Assembly (NCBI GenBank): GCA_028290665.1
Contig: JAQGJK010000022.1
Location: 1-48,760 of the forward strand
Length of the DNA stretch: 48,760 nucleotides
Origin: Devosia sp.
GTDB taxonomy: Bacteria > Pseudomonadota > Alphaproteobacteria > Rhizobiales > Devosiaceae
Direction: 5' to 3'
Position numbers and translations under genes: made by a program. Under the pieces are notes generated by a model, which made no database searches, was not told the origin of the DNA, and saw nothing but the letters and a program-made list of their open reading frames with translations. Below, one piece after another: positions 35,834-44,447 of the stretch; positions within the stretch are counted from its first letter, which is position 1; each line of letters begins with the position of its first letter.

Positions 35834-36876
35834 GCGCCATTGCCAGCGACGACGTCAAGCAAGGGCCGAACATGGCGCGGCTGATCATGCGGTTCGGGCC
35901 ACTGATCTTCCTCATTGCCTTGATCATCGTGTTCGCGCTGATGAACGGCAAGTTTCTCAACCCCAACAATATCCTCAACATCATGCGGCAGATCTCGATC
36001 ACCGGCCTGATCGCGCTCGGCATGACCTTCGTCATCCTGACCTCGGGCATCGATCTGTCGGTCGGCTCGATGCTGGCGTTCTGCGGCATGGTCTCGGCCG
36101 TGGTCGCCAAGGGCGGCACCGCCAATACGCTGTCGCTCGGCACCGGCGCCCAGCAGGGTTACGGCTGGTTTGCGGCTTTGCTTGCCGCCGTCGGCGTGGG
36201 GTTGATCGCCGGCTTCGTGCAGGGAACGGCGATCACCCGACTGAAAGTGCCACCCTTCGTCGTGACGCTCGGCGGCCTGACGATCTTCCGCGGCCTGACG
36301 CTGACAGTGTCGAGTGGCGGGCCGATTTCCGGCTTCACTCCAGAGATGCGCTGGTTCGGCACCGGCTACATCGACTGGAGCTTTGGCACGCTCAGCGCCT
36401 ATGCCCTGCCGGTGCCCGTGGTGATTTTCGCCGTCGCCGCCATCATCTGCCACATCGTGCTGCGCTACACGCGCTATGGCCGCGCGGTTTATGCCGTCGG
36501 CGGCAACGCCGAGGCGGCACGGCTGTCGGGCCTGCGCGTCGATCGCATCCTCGTTTCGGTCTATGTCATCGTCGGGTTCTTTGCCGGCCTCGCGGCATTC
36601 GTGTTGTCGGCGCGGCTCAATTCCGCCGAGGCAGTGGCTGGCGGCGGCTATGAGTTGACGGTGATTTCCGCCGTGGTCATTGGCGGCACCTCGCTGTTCG
36701 GCGGTGTCGGCTCGATCTCGGGCACGGTGATCGGCGCGGCGCTGATCGGCGTGCTGCAGAATGGGCTGCAGTTCAACAATGTCTCGTCCTATACCCAGCA
36801 GGTGGTCATCGGGCTGATCCTGATCCTCGCCGTGGCGTTCGACCGCTGGCTCAAATCCCGGGCCCGACTGGGGTAG
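35830..36876 (+). CDS. Sugar ABC transporter permease (RbsC/XylH type)
   Basis: 348 residues with about nine to ten membrane helices (e.g. LIFLIALIIVFALMNGKFL, ITGLIALGMTFVILTSGIDL, VPVVIFAVAAIICHIVL). The SGIDLSVGSM motif and the cytoplasmic loop YAVGGNAEAARLSGLRV are signatures of BPD_transp_2 permeases. Forms the inner-membrane channel, probably as a homodimer, with the ATPase at 34253. ATGA overlap with the ATPase; 13 bp before the LacI gene. Confidence 0.95.
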   Translation: MSAIASDDVKQGPNMARLIMRFGPLIFLIALIIVFALMNGKFLNPNNILNIMRQISITGLIALGMTFVILTSGIDLSVGSMLAFCGMVSAVVAKGGTANTLSLGTGAQQGYGWFAALLAAVGVGLIAGFVQGTAITRLKVPPFVVTLGGLTIFRGLTLTVSSGGPISGFTPEMRWFGTGYIDWSFGTLSAYALPVPVVIFAVAAIICHIVLRYTRYGRAVYAVGGNAEAARLSGLRVDRILVSVYVIVGFFAGLAAFVLSARLNSAEAVAGGGYELTVISAVVIGGTSLFGGVGSISGTVIGAALIGVLQNGLQFNNVSSYTQQVVIGLILILAVAFDRWLKSRARLG

Positions 36877-36889
36877 GGGAAGCGCGGCG

Positions 36890-37888
36890 GTGATCACCAT
36901 CAAGGATGTCGCCCGCCGCGCCAATGTCTCGTTCACCACCGTCAGCCACGTCATCAACAAGACGCGGCCGGTGTCGACGGATACCGTCGAAAAGGTCAAC
37001 GCCGCCATCGTCGAACTCGGTTACCTGCCGAGTCATGTCGGGCGCGCCCTGCAATCGAGCCGCACCCGCACCATCGGGATGATCGTCACTACCACCTCGA
37101 ACCCGTTCTTCGGGCAGGTGGTTCATGGGGTCGAGCGCGCCTGCTTCGAGCGTGGTTACGCGCTGATCATCTGCAACACCGACGATGTCGCCGATCACCT
37201 CGATGTCTACATGGACACGCTGGTGTCCAAACGCGTCGACGCGGTGGTGGTGATGACCTCCAACGCCACGCCGGAGTTCTTTGCCACGGTGCGCGAGCAG
37301 CGCCGCGTCCCGGTAGTGGCAATCGATGCGCCTCCCGGCTCGGTCGGCTCGCTGGTCAGCGACAATTCCGTCGCCGGCGGGCGCCTGGTCGGCGAGTTTT
37401 TGCTCAAGCGCGGCTTCACCCGCATTGCCTGCCTGTCGGGGCTGGATTGGCATCCGCGCATGCGGGACCGCATCTCCGGCGTTCGCGAAGTGCTGGCCGC
37501 ACAAGGCTTGACGCTCGCCGATCGCGATATCGTTCACTCCAGTATTTCGATGGCGGCTGGACAGGCGGCGGCTATTGGGCTGATCGAGCGCCCAGCGGCC
37601 GATCGGCCCGAAGCGATCTTTGCCTTGGCCGATGTGCTCGCCATCGGCGCCATGCATGCGGCACGGCAGGTCGGCCTCAGCATCCCCGAGGATATCTCGA
37701 TTATCGGCTATGACGATATCGAGTTCGCTGCCCACACCTTTCCGCCGCTGACCACGGTGCGCCAGCCCGCCGATCTGATCGGTGCGACGGCGGCCAATGC
37801 GGCGCTCGACCACCTCGAAAACGGCACGCCGCTGCCAGAGTTGATCATGCTGACGCCTGAACTCGTGGTGCGGGAAACCACGCGGTAG
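36890..37888 (+). CDS. LacI-family transcriptional regulator
   Basis: 332 residues. N-terminal LacI helix-turn-helix and hinge (TIKDVARRANVSFTTVSHVIN, LGYLPSHVGRALQSSRT) followed by a periplasmic-binding-like effector domain (IGMIVTTTSNPFFGQVVHGV, ... SIIGYDDIEFAAHTFPPLTT). GTG start. Placed last in the transporter operon, with a candidate operator at 33131-33145 upstream of the first gene, so it likely represses its own operon until the imported sugar or a metabolite binds. Confidence 0.93.
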   Translation: MITIKDVARRANVSFTTVSHVINKTRPVSTDTVEKVNAAIVELGYLPSHVGRALQSSRTRTIGMIVTTTSNPFFGQVVHGVERACFERGYALIICNTDDVADHLDVYMDTLVSKRVDAVVVMTSNATPEFFATVREQRRVPVVAIDAPPGSVGSLVSDNSVAGGRLVGEFLLKRGFTRIACLSGLDWHPRMRDRISGVREVLAAQGLTLADRDIVHSSISMAAGQAAAIGLIERPAADRPEAIFALADVLAIGAMHAARQVGLSIPEDISIIGYDDIEFAAHTFPPLTTVRQPADLIGATAANAALDHLENGTPLPELIMLTPELVVRETTR

Positions 37889-37952
37889 CACGGGCCACAT
37901 TTCGTCGGACGGCAACGGGCACCGCCGTCGGCCGGACGCGCCAGGTTGCAAA

Positions 37953-39152
37953 TTAAAGCAGCCGGCCCTGGTGGCGCAGGACTAGACCGACGGCACCGAG
38001 GCACGGGCCGTTTTCGAGAAATCGCGAGATGCGGATTTCGGTGCGCGATTCTGCGGGAACGTCGTCGCGCTTGACGAGGGTATGGCGATCAAAACTAGCG
38101 CGCAGCGGCTTCAGCATCAGCTCACCGGCGCGCGCCAGCACACCGCTGATCAGCACCAGCGGTGGGTTGATGGTGCTGCCGATGATGCCGAGACCGCGCC
38201 CCGCGACGTCGGCGGTATCTTCGATCAGTCGCCGACAGCCGCTGTCGCCGGCAAGAGCCAGCCGGATCACCTCATCGACGGTCATCGAACGCCCGAAACG
38301 CCGCGACGCGTGCACCAGCGGCGTTTCGAAACTCGCATACAGTTCAAGGCAACCGCGATTGCCGCAGCGGCATAGCGGGCCGTTCGGATCGATGCCGATA
38401 TGACCGAACTCGGCTCCGGCGCCGGCAACGCCGCGCACCAGCCTGCCGCCGGAAACGATCGCCCCGCCGACGCCGATGTCGAGGGTGAACAGCACGAAGT
38501 CCTCACGGCCGACGGCGTCCCCCCACATCATTTCGGCAAGGGCCGAGCAGTTGGATTCATTGTCGACGAAAATCGGGCGCCGGAACACCGGTTCGAACAG
38601 TTTTGGAATTTCGATGCCGGCCCAGGTCGGGATGCCGGAGGCGCGCAGCATGCGGCCGCTGCGCGGATCGACCGGCCCCGCCGCCGCGATGCCGACGCCG
38701 ATCAGCGATTCGGACGACAACCCATGTTCGAGATAGGCCTCGTTGACCAGCCGCCTGGCGATCTGCACCCCTTCGGCCGGGGTGTAGTCGGCCGTGACAT
38801 AGGCAGTCTTGTCGGCCAGCACGGCATGCGAGACGTCGGCGACGATGACCTGGATATGATTGAGCCCGATCAGGATGCCGACGCAGGTGCCGGCCTCCGG
38901 GTTGAGCGTCAGCCGTGTCGAAGGACGCCCGACGCCGGCCTCCCGGCCGTTTTCGGCCACAGCCTCGACCACCATGCCGGATTTCCGCAGTTCCGACAGC
39001 GCCGTCGATACGGTTGATTTGGCGAGCCCGGTCAGCTTCGCGATCTGCGTGGCGCTTTGCGCGCCATGTTCGGAAAGCATCCTGACGATGCGGCCCGTCG
39101 GCGTGTTCACCGTCCGGTCGGCGAGCAGGGCGTTGAGTTCGTCTCCGTACAT
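37953..39152 (-). CDS. ROK-family transcriptional repressor
   Basis: 399 residues. N-terminal winged helix (PTGRIVRMLSEHGAQSATQI, LTGLAKSTVSTALSELRKSG) and a ROK kinase-like domain with VGIAAAGPVDPRSG, TLDIGVGGAIVSGG, AEFGHIGI and the zinc motif CRCGNRGCLE. Such XylR/NagC-type ROK repressors bind a sugar and release DNA. ATG 39152 with AAGGGG upstream; a 44-residue longer ORF lies in the divergent promoter and is rejected. Divergent from the MalE-type SBP gene, its probable target. Confidence 0.93.
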   Translation of the reverse strand: MYGDELNALLADRTVNTPTGRIVRMLSEHGAQSATQIAKLTGLAKSTVSTALSELRKSGMVVEAVAENGREAGVGRPSTRLTLNPEAGTCVGILIGLNHIQVIVADVSHAVLADKTAYVTADYTPAEGVQIARRLVNEAYLEHGLSSESLIGVGIAAAGPVDPRSGRMLRASGIPTWAGIEIPKLFEPVFRRPIFVDNESNCSALAEMMWGDAVGREDFVLFTLDIGVGGAIVSGGRLVRGVAGAGAEFGHIGIDPNGPLCRCGNRGCLELYASFETPLVHASRRFGRSMTVDEVIRLALAGDSGCRRLIEDTADVAGRGLGIIGSTINPPLVLISGVLARAGELMLKPLRASFDRHTLVKRDDVPAESRTEIRISRFLENGPCLGAVGLVLRHQGRLL

Positions 39153-39162
39153 CAAATCCCCT

Positions 39163-39178
39163 TGTCGACGCGTTGACA
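39163..39178. promoter_or_regulatory. Candidate ROK-repressor operator
   Basis: TGTCGACGCGTTGACA is a 16-bp dyad with a single mismatched pair, located 11 bp upstream of the ROK start codon in the 163-bp divergent region. A second small dyad, AGCGC-AA-GCGCT, lies at 39242-39253. Either could mediate control of both the repressor and the second transporter operon. Confidence 0.5.
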
Positions 39179-39315
39179 GCCCAATAAGTTCATGGGAGAA
39201 CAAATCCAGCGTTGGTGTAGAGGAAGCACCAGCCGCCCGAAAGCGCAAGCGCTCGGTCAACGACTTCGGAACGCGACATGCCAAAAGGCAGCCGTTCCTT
39301 CAGGGAGAGAGTTAC

Positions 39316-40581
39316 ATGAACTTCGTCAAGAAGGCGGGAGTCGCTTTGCTCGCGACCGCCCTGCTTACCGGCACCGCTCTGGCCCAGCCCAAGGTGCTGA
39401 TGCTGCACCAGTGGGCGACCGGCAACGACGCCGCCTCGATCGCCAAGCTCGGTGAGATGTTCACTGCCGCGGGCGGCGAGTGGAACCAGACCGCCATCGC
39501 CGGTCACACCGCCAACACCCTCGCCAAGCTTCGCGCCGACGTCGTCGCCGGCAACGCGCCCTCCGCTGTCCAGCTAAAGGGCCCGGAAATCGCCGAGTGG
39601 AATGAAACCGGCATGACCGCCAACATGGACGAGTTGGCAGCCGCGCAGAACTGGGATGCCGTCGTCGCTCCCGAACTGCTCCCCGTGATGAAGCCCGATG
39701 GCCACTGGGTCGCCGCGCCGATGAACATTCACCGGATCAACTGGATCTGGGGCAACAAAGCCGCCATGGAAGAAGTCGGCGTGACCGAGCTGCCCAAGAC
39801 CTGGGCCGATTTCAATGCCGACTGCGAAAAAGCCATTGCCGGTGGCAAGGTCTGCCTTGCGCATCTCTCGGCCGACTGGACCGACGCGACCACGTTCGAA
39901 GTCGTGCTCTATGGCATGGACCCCGACCTCTACAAGAAAGCCTTCGTTGACGGCGACGTCGATGCGCTGCGTTCGGATGGCATGATCAAGGCCTTCGACC
40001 AGATGCGCCTGATGGTCGACAAGTACATGGATCCGGCGATCGCCGGCCGCGACTACGACACCGCCTCCAACATGATGGTCAATGGCGATGCGCTGTTCTT
40101 CATCATGGGCGATTGGGAGCTCGGCACGCTGAAGGCCGTCGGCAAAGACCCCGGCAACGATATCCTCTGCGGCCAGGCGCCGACCGATTGGGGCAAGCCG
40201 GGCTTCATCCTGAACTCCGACTCCGTGGTGTTCTTCAAGCAGTCGGATCCGGACTTCATCGAAGGCCAGAAGCTGCTCGCCACCGAAATCCTGAGCCCGG
40301 AATTCCAGACCGTGTTCAACATTGCCAAGGGCTCGATCCCGGCTCGCCTCGACGTCGATCTGTCGTCCGGCTTCAACGCCTGCCAAGTCAAATCCCAAGC
40401 CGACCTCAAAGCCTCGATCGCCGATGGCATGCTGGTCCGCTCGATGGCCCACAACATGACCGTGCTGCAGAAGTACCGCGGCGCCATGATGGATCTGATC
40501 ACCGAGTTCGTGAACACACCCGAGATGTCCTCGGCCGATGCTGCGAACAACATGGCCGACGCCGTCGAAGCCCAGATGTAA
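39316..40581 (+). CDS. Sugar ABC transporter substrate-binding protein (MalE/SBP_bac_1 type)
   Basis: 421 residues. Sec signal peptide MNFVKKAGVALLATALLTGT with cleavage at ALAQ. Type II binding-protein fold: LMLHQWATGNDAASIAKLGE, VAAPMNIHRINWIWGNKAAM, ELPKTWADFNADCEKAI, and MGDWELGTLKAVGKD, resembling glucose/mannose or polyol SBPs of Rhizobiales. ATG 39316 follows GGGAGAG by 6 nt; longer in-frame starts overlap the ROK gene. Leads the operon with two permeases, an ATPase and catabolic enzymes. Confidence 0.93.
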   Translation: MNFVKKAGVALLATALLTGTALAQPKVLMLHQWATGNDAASIAKLGEMFTAAGGEWNQTAIAGHTANTLAKLRADVVAGNAPSAVQLKGPEIAEWNETGMTANMDELAAAQNWDAVVAPELLPVMKPDGHWVAAPMNIHRINWIWGNKAAMEEVGVTELPKTWADFNADCEKAIAGGKVCLAHLSADWTDATTFEVVLYGMDPDLYKKAFVDGDVDALRSDGMIKAFDQMRLMVDKYMDPAIAGRDYDTASNMMVNGDALFFIMGDWELGTLKAVGKDPGNDILCGQAPTDWGKPGFILNSDSVVFFKQSDPDFIEGQKLLATEILSPEFQTVFNIAKGSIPARLDVDLSSGFNACQVKSQADLKASIADGMLVRSMAHNMTVLQKYRGAMMDLITEFVNTPEMSSADAANNMADAVEAQM

Positions 40582-40601
40582 GCTCTCGACCGATCCGAAC
40601 G

Positions 40602-40627
40602 GACGCGGGGCCACCATGCCCCGCGTC
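40602..40627 (+). promoter_or_regulatory. Intercistronic stem-loop after the MalE-type gene
   Basis: Perfect 10-bp stem GACGCGGGGC (40602-40611) / GCCCCGCGTC (40618-40627) with a 6-nt loop and only a short TTCCTG after it. It lies between the SBP stop and the first permease, matching the position of the stem-loop in the other transporter operon. Confidence 0.7.
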
Positions 40628-40656
40628 TTCCTGATCTCCATCGGAAGGGGGAGCCG

Positions 40657-41604
40657 GTGAGCGTTTCAGCATCGACCAGCGCCGCGACCTATAACTCGTC
40701 ATCGAACGGTCCGCCGCTGCGCGACCGTCTGGCCAAGCTCGTACCGATCTTCGTGCTGGTCCCTTCGATCGCCGCCTCGTTCCTTTACGTCTTCGTCTTC
40801 ACCGGCTGGACGCTCTATATCTCGCTGTCCAATTCGACGCTTTTGCCGACCTACGGCTTCGAGGGTCTCGAGAACTACGCCTCGCTCTGGGCCAACCGGC
40901 GCTGGGGCATCGCCTACACCAATCTGTTCGTGTTCTCGGCGTTCTATGTCGTCTGCGCCATGGCCATCGGGCTGATGCTGGCGCTGCTGATCGACCAGAA
41001 AATCCGCGCCGAAAGCTTCTGGCGCACGATTTTCCTTTACCCGCTGGCGGTGAGTTTCATCGTCACCGGCACGGTGTGGAGTTGGCTCTACAACCCGACC
41101 AACGGCTTTGAATTCCTGATCCGCAATCTTGGCTGGACCGATTTCACCTTCGCCCTGACCACCGATCGCAAATACGCCATCTATGCCATCGTCATCACCG
41201 GCATCTGGCAGTCCTCGGGCTTCGCCATGGCGCTGTTCCTCGCCGGGCTCCGCTCGGTCGATGGCGACATCGTCAAGGCGGCCCAGATCGACGGCGCCTC
41301 GACGTTCCGGACGTATCGGAAGGTAATCCTGCCCTCGATCACCCCGATTTTCCTCGCCGTGGCGGTTGTGCTGCTGCAGTTCTCCATCAAGACTTTCGAT
41401 CTCGCCGTGGCGCTGACCAATTCGGGACCAGGTATCTCAACGACGTTCCCCGCCACCTATGTCTACGATCTGATGTTCCAGCGGGGCCAGATCGGCGAAG
41501 GCGCCGCGGCGTCGATGATGATCCTCTCGGCGCTCGCCGTGGTGCTCATCCCCTACTCCATCTACCTCGTGTGGCATCGTCGCCGGGAGGCCGGTCATGG
41601 CTGA
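40657..41604 (+). CDS. Sugar ABC transporter permease (MalF type)
   Basis: 315 residues, six membrane helices (e.g. LVPIFVLVPSIAASFLYVFV, YPLAVSFIVTGTVWSWL, PIFLAVAVVLLQFSIKTF). The EAA loop reads AAQIDGASTFRTYRKVILPS, the coupling site to the ATPase. GTG start preceded by AAGGGGGAG. Overlaps the next permease by 8 nt. Confidence 0.94.
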   Translation: MSVSASTSAATYNSSSNGPPLRDRLAKLVPIFVLVPSIAASFLYVFVFTGWTLYISLSNSTLLPTYGFEGLENYASLWANRRWGIAYTNLFVFSAFYVVCAMAIGLMLALLIDQKIRAESFWRTIFLYPLAVSFIVTGTVWSWLYNPTNGFEFLIRNLGWTDFTFALTTDRKYAIYAIVITGIWQSSGFAMALFLAGLRSVDGDIVKAAQIDGASTFRTYRKVILPSITPIFLAVAVVLLQFSIKTFDLAVALTNSGPGISTTFPATYVYDLMFQRGQIGEGAAASMMILSALAVVLIPYSIYLVWHRRREAGHG

Positions 41605-42499
41605 AGCTGTCTATACCGGCACCATCGATCGGGAAGCGACCCGCGCCAATACCCGCTACATCATCAGCCGGGTGGTGATCTACGGGCTGCTGGCGATCTT
41701 CTCGCTGGTCTACATCATTCCGCTGTTCGTCGTGGTGTTCAACTCGTTCCGGACGCTGCCGGAAATCAGCCAGAACGGCCTCATCGCCTTCCCGCAGAGC
41801 TTCCGCCTCGATGCCTGGCCCGATGCCTGGAGCACGTTCTGCATCGGTGGCAATTGCGAGGGCATGCAGAAATATTTCTGGAATTCGGTCAAGATGGTGA
41901 TCCCCGCGACCATCATCTCGACGCTGCTCGGCGCCATGAACGGCTACATCCTCAGCAAGTGGAAGTTCCCGGGTTCGGAAATCATCTTCACCTGCATGCT
42001 GCTCGGCGTGTTCATGCCCGGCCAGATCGCCCTGCTGCCCTGGGCTTTCATCCTCGGCAAGATCGGCCTCGCCAACTCGGTCTATGGACTGATCCTAGTG
42101 CATTGCATCCAGGGGATATCGTTCACCACCCTGTTTTGCCGTAACTACTACGTCTCGATCCCCGACGATCTCGTAAAGGCCGCCCGCATCGACGGCGCCG
42201 GCTTTTGGCGAATTTTCTACAAGATCATCCTGCCGCTCTCGCCGCCGATCCTGATCGTCACGGTGATCTGGCAGTTTACCGGCATCTGGAATGAATACCT
42301 TTATGGCGTGGTGCTGAATTCGGGCACCAATCAGCCGATCACCGCAGCGCTGGTGGCGCTGTCGACCAACGGCACCAATGTCCGCGTCTACGACGTCATG
42401 AGCGCCGCTGTGCTGATTGGCGCGCTGCCCCCGCTGCTGGTGTATTTCTTTGGCGGTAAGTACTTCGTCCGTGGCCTTACCCAAGGCGCCATCAAATGA
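41597..42499 (+). CDS. Sugar ABC transporter permease (MalG type)
   Basis: 300 residues, six membrane helices (VVIYGLLAIFSLVYIIPLFV, ATIISTLLGAMNGYILSKW, ILIVTVIWQFTGIWNEYLYG). EAA loop KAARIDGAGFWRIFYKIILP. The ending FFGGKYFVRGLTQGAIK is characteristic of MalG-type sugar permeases. Pairs with the 40657 permease as a heterodimeric channel. Confidence 0.95.
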   Translation: MAEAVYTGTIDREATRANTRYIISRVVIYGLLAIFSLVYIIPLFVVVFNSFRTLPEISQNGLIAFPQSFRLDAWPDAWSTFCIGGNCEGMQKYFWNSVKMVIPATIISTLLGAMNGYILSKWKFPGSEIIFTCMLLGVFMPGQIALLPWAFILGKIGLANSVYGLILVHCIQGISFTTLFCRNYYVSIPDDLVKAARIDGAGFWRIFYKIILPLSPPILIVTVIWQFTGIWNEYLYGVVLNSGTNQPITAALVALSTNGTNVRVYDVMSAAVLIGALPPLLVYFFGGKYFVRGLTQGAIK

Positions 42500-42536
42500 A
42501 TGACGACCACGCGACCCATTCTCAGGTGAATTCTTC

Positions 42537-43637
42537 ATGGCATCGCTGACCATCCGCAACATCCGCAAGAACTTCGGCGCCGTCGAAGTGCTGAAGGGTA
42601 TCGACCTCGAAGCCCGGACCGGGGAATTCATTGCCCTCGTGGGCCCGTCGGGTTGCGGTAAGTCGACCCTTCTGGCCATGATTGCTGGTCTCGAGACCAT
42701 TACCTCGGGCGAGATTTACATCGGTGACCGGTTGGTCAACGCGGTGGCGCCCAAGGATCGTGACATCGCCATGGTGTTCCAGAGCTATGCGCTGTACCCG
42801 ACAATGACCGTGCGCGAGAACATGGAATTCGGCATGCAGAGCCGCGGCGTCCCCAAGGACGAGCAGAAATCCGCCATCGCGCGGGTCGCGGCGCTACTGC
42901 AGATCGAAGCACTGCTACACCGTAAGCCCGGGCAGCTCTCCGGCGGCCAGCGCCAGCGCGTCGCCATGGGCCGGGCGCTGGTGCGTGACCCATTGCTGTT
43001 CCTGTTCGACGAACCGCTATCCAACCTCGATGCCAAGCTGCGCGTCGACATGCGGACGGAAATCAAGAAGCTGCACCACCGCGTCGGCAAGACCACGGTC
43101 TACGTGACGCATGACCAGATCGAAGCCATGACACTCGCTTCGCGGATCGCGGTGATGCACCAGGGCGAAGTTCAGCAGTTCGACGAGCCGCAGGTGATTT
43201 ATGACAGCCCGGCCAACATGTTCGTCGCCGGCTTCATGGGCTCGCCGTCAATGAACTTCATTCCCGGCGAAATCGTCTCCGACAATGGCCGGACTGCGGT
43301 GCAGGTCAAGGGCGTCGACGGCCCGACCATACTGCCGCTGACCGCAAGCCATGCCGCCCGTCTCAACGGCAGCAAGCAGGTGATATTCGGCATCCGTCCC
43401 GAGCATGTGTCCCGCTCGGGCATTGGCCAGAAGGCGGATATCGCGACCATCAGGGCGCCCGTAGAAGTCGTCGAGCCGACCGGCGCCGAAACCATGGCGG
43501 TCATGCGTCTCGGGGATCAGGAAATCACCGGGCGCTTTGATCCCGACGTCGCCCCGGTGATGGGTGAAACCATTACGCTGGGCTTCGACATGAGCCATGC
43601 CTGCCTGTTTGATCCGGCAAGCCGTCGCCTGATCTGA
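42537..43637 (+). CDS. Sugar ABC transporter ATP-binding protein (UgpC/MalK type)
   Basis: 366 residues. Walker A GPSGCGKST, Q-loop AMVFQSYALYPTMTV, signature LSGGQRQRVAMGRALVRDP, Walker B LFLFDEPLSNLDAKLR, H-loop VYVTHDQIEAMTL. The C-terminal TOBE/OB domain (about 240-366) contains GIRPEHV. Energises the 40657/41597 permease pair. Starts 37 bp after the permease. Confidence 0.96.
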   Translation: MASLTIRNIRKNFGAVEVLKGIDLEARTGEFIALVGPSGCGKSTLLAMIAGLETITSGEIYIGDRLVNAVAPKDRDIAMVFQSYALYPTMTVRENMEFGMQSRGVPKDEQKSAIARVAALLQIEALLHRKPGQLSGGQRQRVAMGRALVRDPLLFLFDEPLSNLDAKLRVDMRTEIKKLHHRVGKTTVYVTHDQIEAMTLASRIAVMHQGEVQQFDEPQVIYDSPANMFVAGFMGSPSMNFIPGEIVSDNGRTAVQVKGVDGPTILPLTASHAARLNGSKQVIFGIRPEHVSRSGIGQKADIATIRAPVEVVEPTGAETMAVMRLGDQEITGRFDPDVAPVMGETITLGFDMSHACLFDPASRRLI

Positions 43638-43665
43638 CCGCGCCTTAGTCATAGGAATAGCCAAA

Positions 43666-44433
43666 ATTACCGAATTCGCGACGTATCCGAGCCTTGCCGG
43701 GCGGGTGGTGTTTATCACCGGTGGCGCCTCCGGCATCGGCGCCGACATGGTGCGTGCCTTCGCCGCCAACCGGTGCAAACTGGCCTTTGTCGACATCCAG
43801 ACCGAAGTCGGAAATGCGCTGGCCGATGAGCTGCGGGCCGGCGGCACCGAGGTGCTGTTCACGCCCTGCGATATCACGGATATCGGGGCACTGAAGGCCG
43901 CCATCGACGCCACCCATGCAACGCTCGGGCCGATTCGCGTCCTCGTCAACAATGCCGCCAATGACGATCGGCATAAATTCGACGACGTAACGGTCGAGTA
44001 TTGGGACAACACCATCGACATTAATCTCCGCCCGCATTTTTTCGCGGCGCAGGCCGTGCGTCCGCAGATGCGCGATGCCGGCGGTGGCGCGGTGATCAAT
44101 TTTTCCTCGATTTCCTGGCGCGGCGGCTCCAATGGCATGATGGTCTACGCGACCGCCAAGGCCGCCATTCTCGGGCTGACCCGGGCGCTGGCACGTGAAT
44201 TCGGCGGCGACAATATCCACGTCAACTCGATCGAACCCGGTGCCGTGATCACCGAGCGGCAAAAGCAGCTCTGGTACCCGACCCAGGAATCGATCGACAA
44301 CATCGTCAACCGCCAGATGATCAGGCGCGTGCTGCTCGGCGACGAAATCGCCCGCCTCGCGCTGTTCCTCGCATCAGACGACTCCCGGATGATTACCCGG
44401 CAGTCGATCATCTGCGACGGCGGCCTGGCCTAA
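43666..44433 (+). CDS. Short-chain dehydrogenase, D-xylose dehydrogenase-like
   Basis: 255 residues if read from ATT 43666. NAD-binding TGGASGIG (18-25), VNNAANDDRHKFDDVT, SISW, and the catalytic YATAK (Tyr161, Lys165). The opening YPSLAGRVVFITGG and the NDDRHK segment resemble Caulobacter NAD-dependent xylose dehydrogenase, so oxidation of an aldose to its lactone is a reasonable guess. The ORF, open from 43633, has no ATG, GTG or TTG before Val codons 43705/43708; homology needs a start near 43651-43666 (ATA or ATT), with AGGA at 43653-43656. It follows the ATPase by about 28 bp. Confidence 0.8.
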   Translation: MTEFATYPSLAGRVVFITGGASGIGADMVRAFAANRCKLAFVDIQTEVGNALADELRAGGTEVLFTPCDITDIGALKAAIDATHATLGPIRVLVNNAANDDRHKFDDVTVEYWDNTIDINLRPHFFAAQAVRPQMRDAGGGAVINFSSISWRGGSNGMMVYATAKAAILGLTRALAREFGGDNIHVNSIEPGAVITERQKQLWYPTQESIDNIVNRQMIRRVLLGDEIARLALFLASDDSRMITRQSIICDGGLA

Positions 44434-44447
44434 AGGGGCATCTGCAC

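Noticed and set aside
35458..37008. 516-codon minus-strand ORF opposite the ATPase/permease
   Set aside because: Crosses a clear ATGA-coupled operon; extremely His/Asp/Arg-rich shadow translation.
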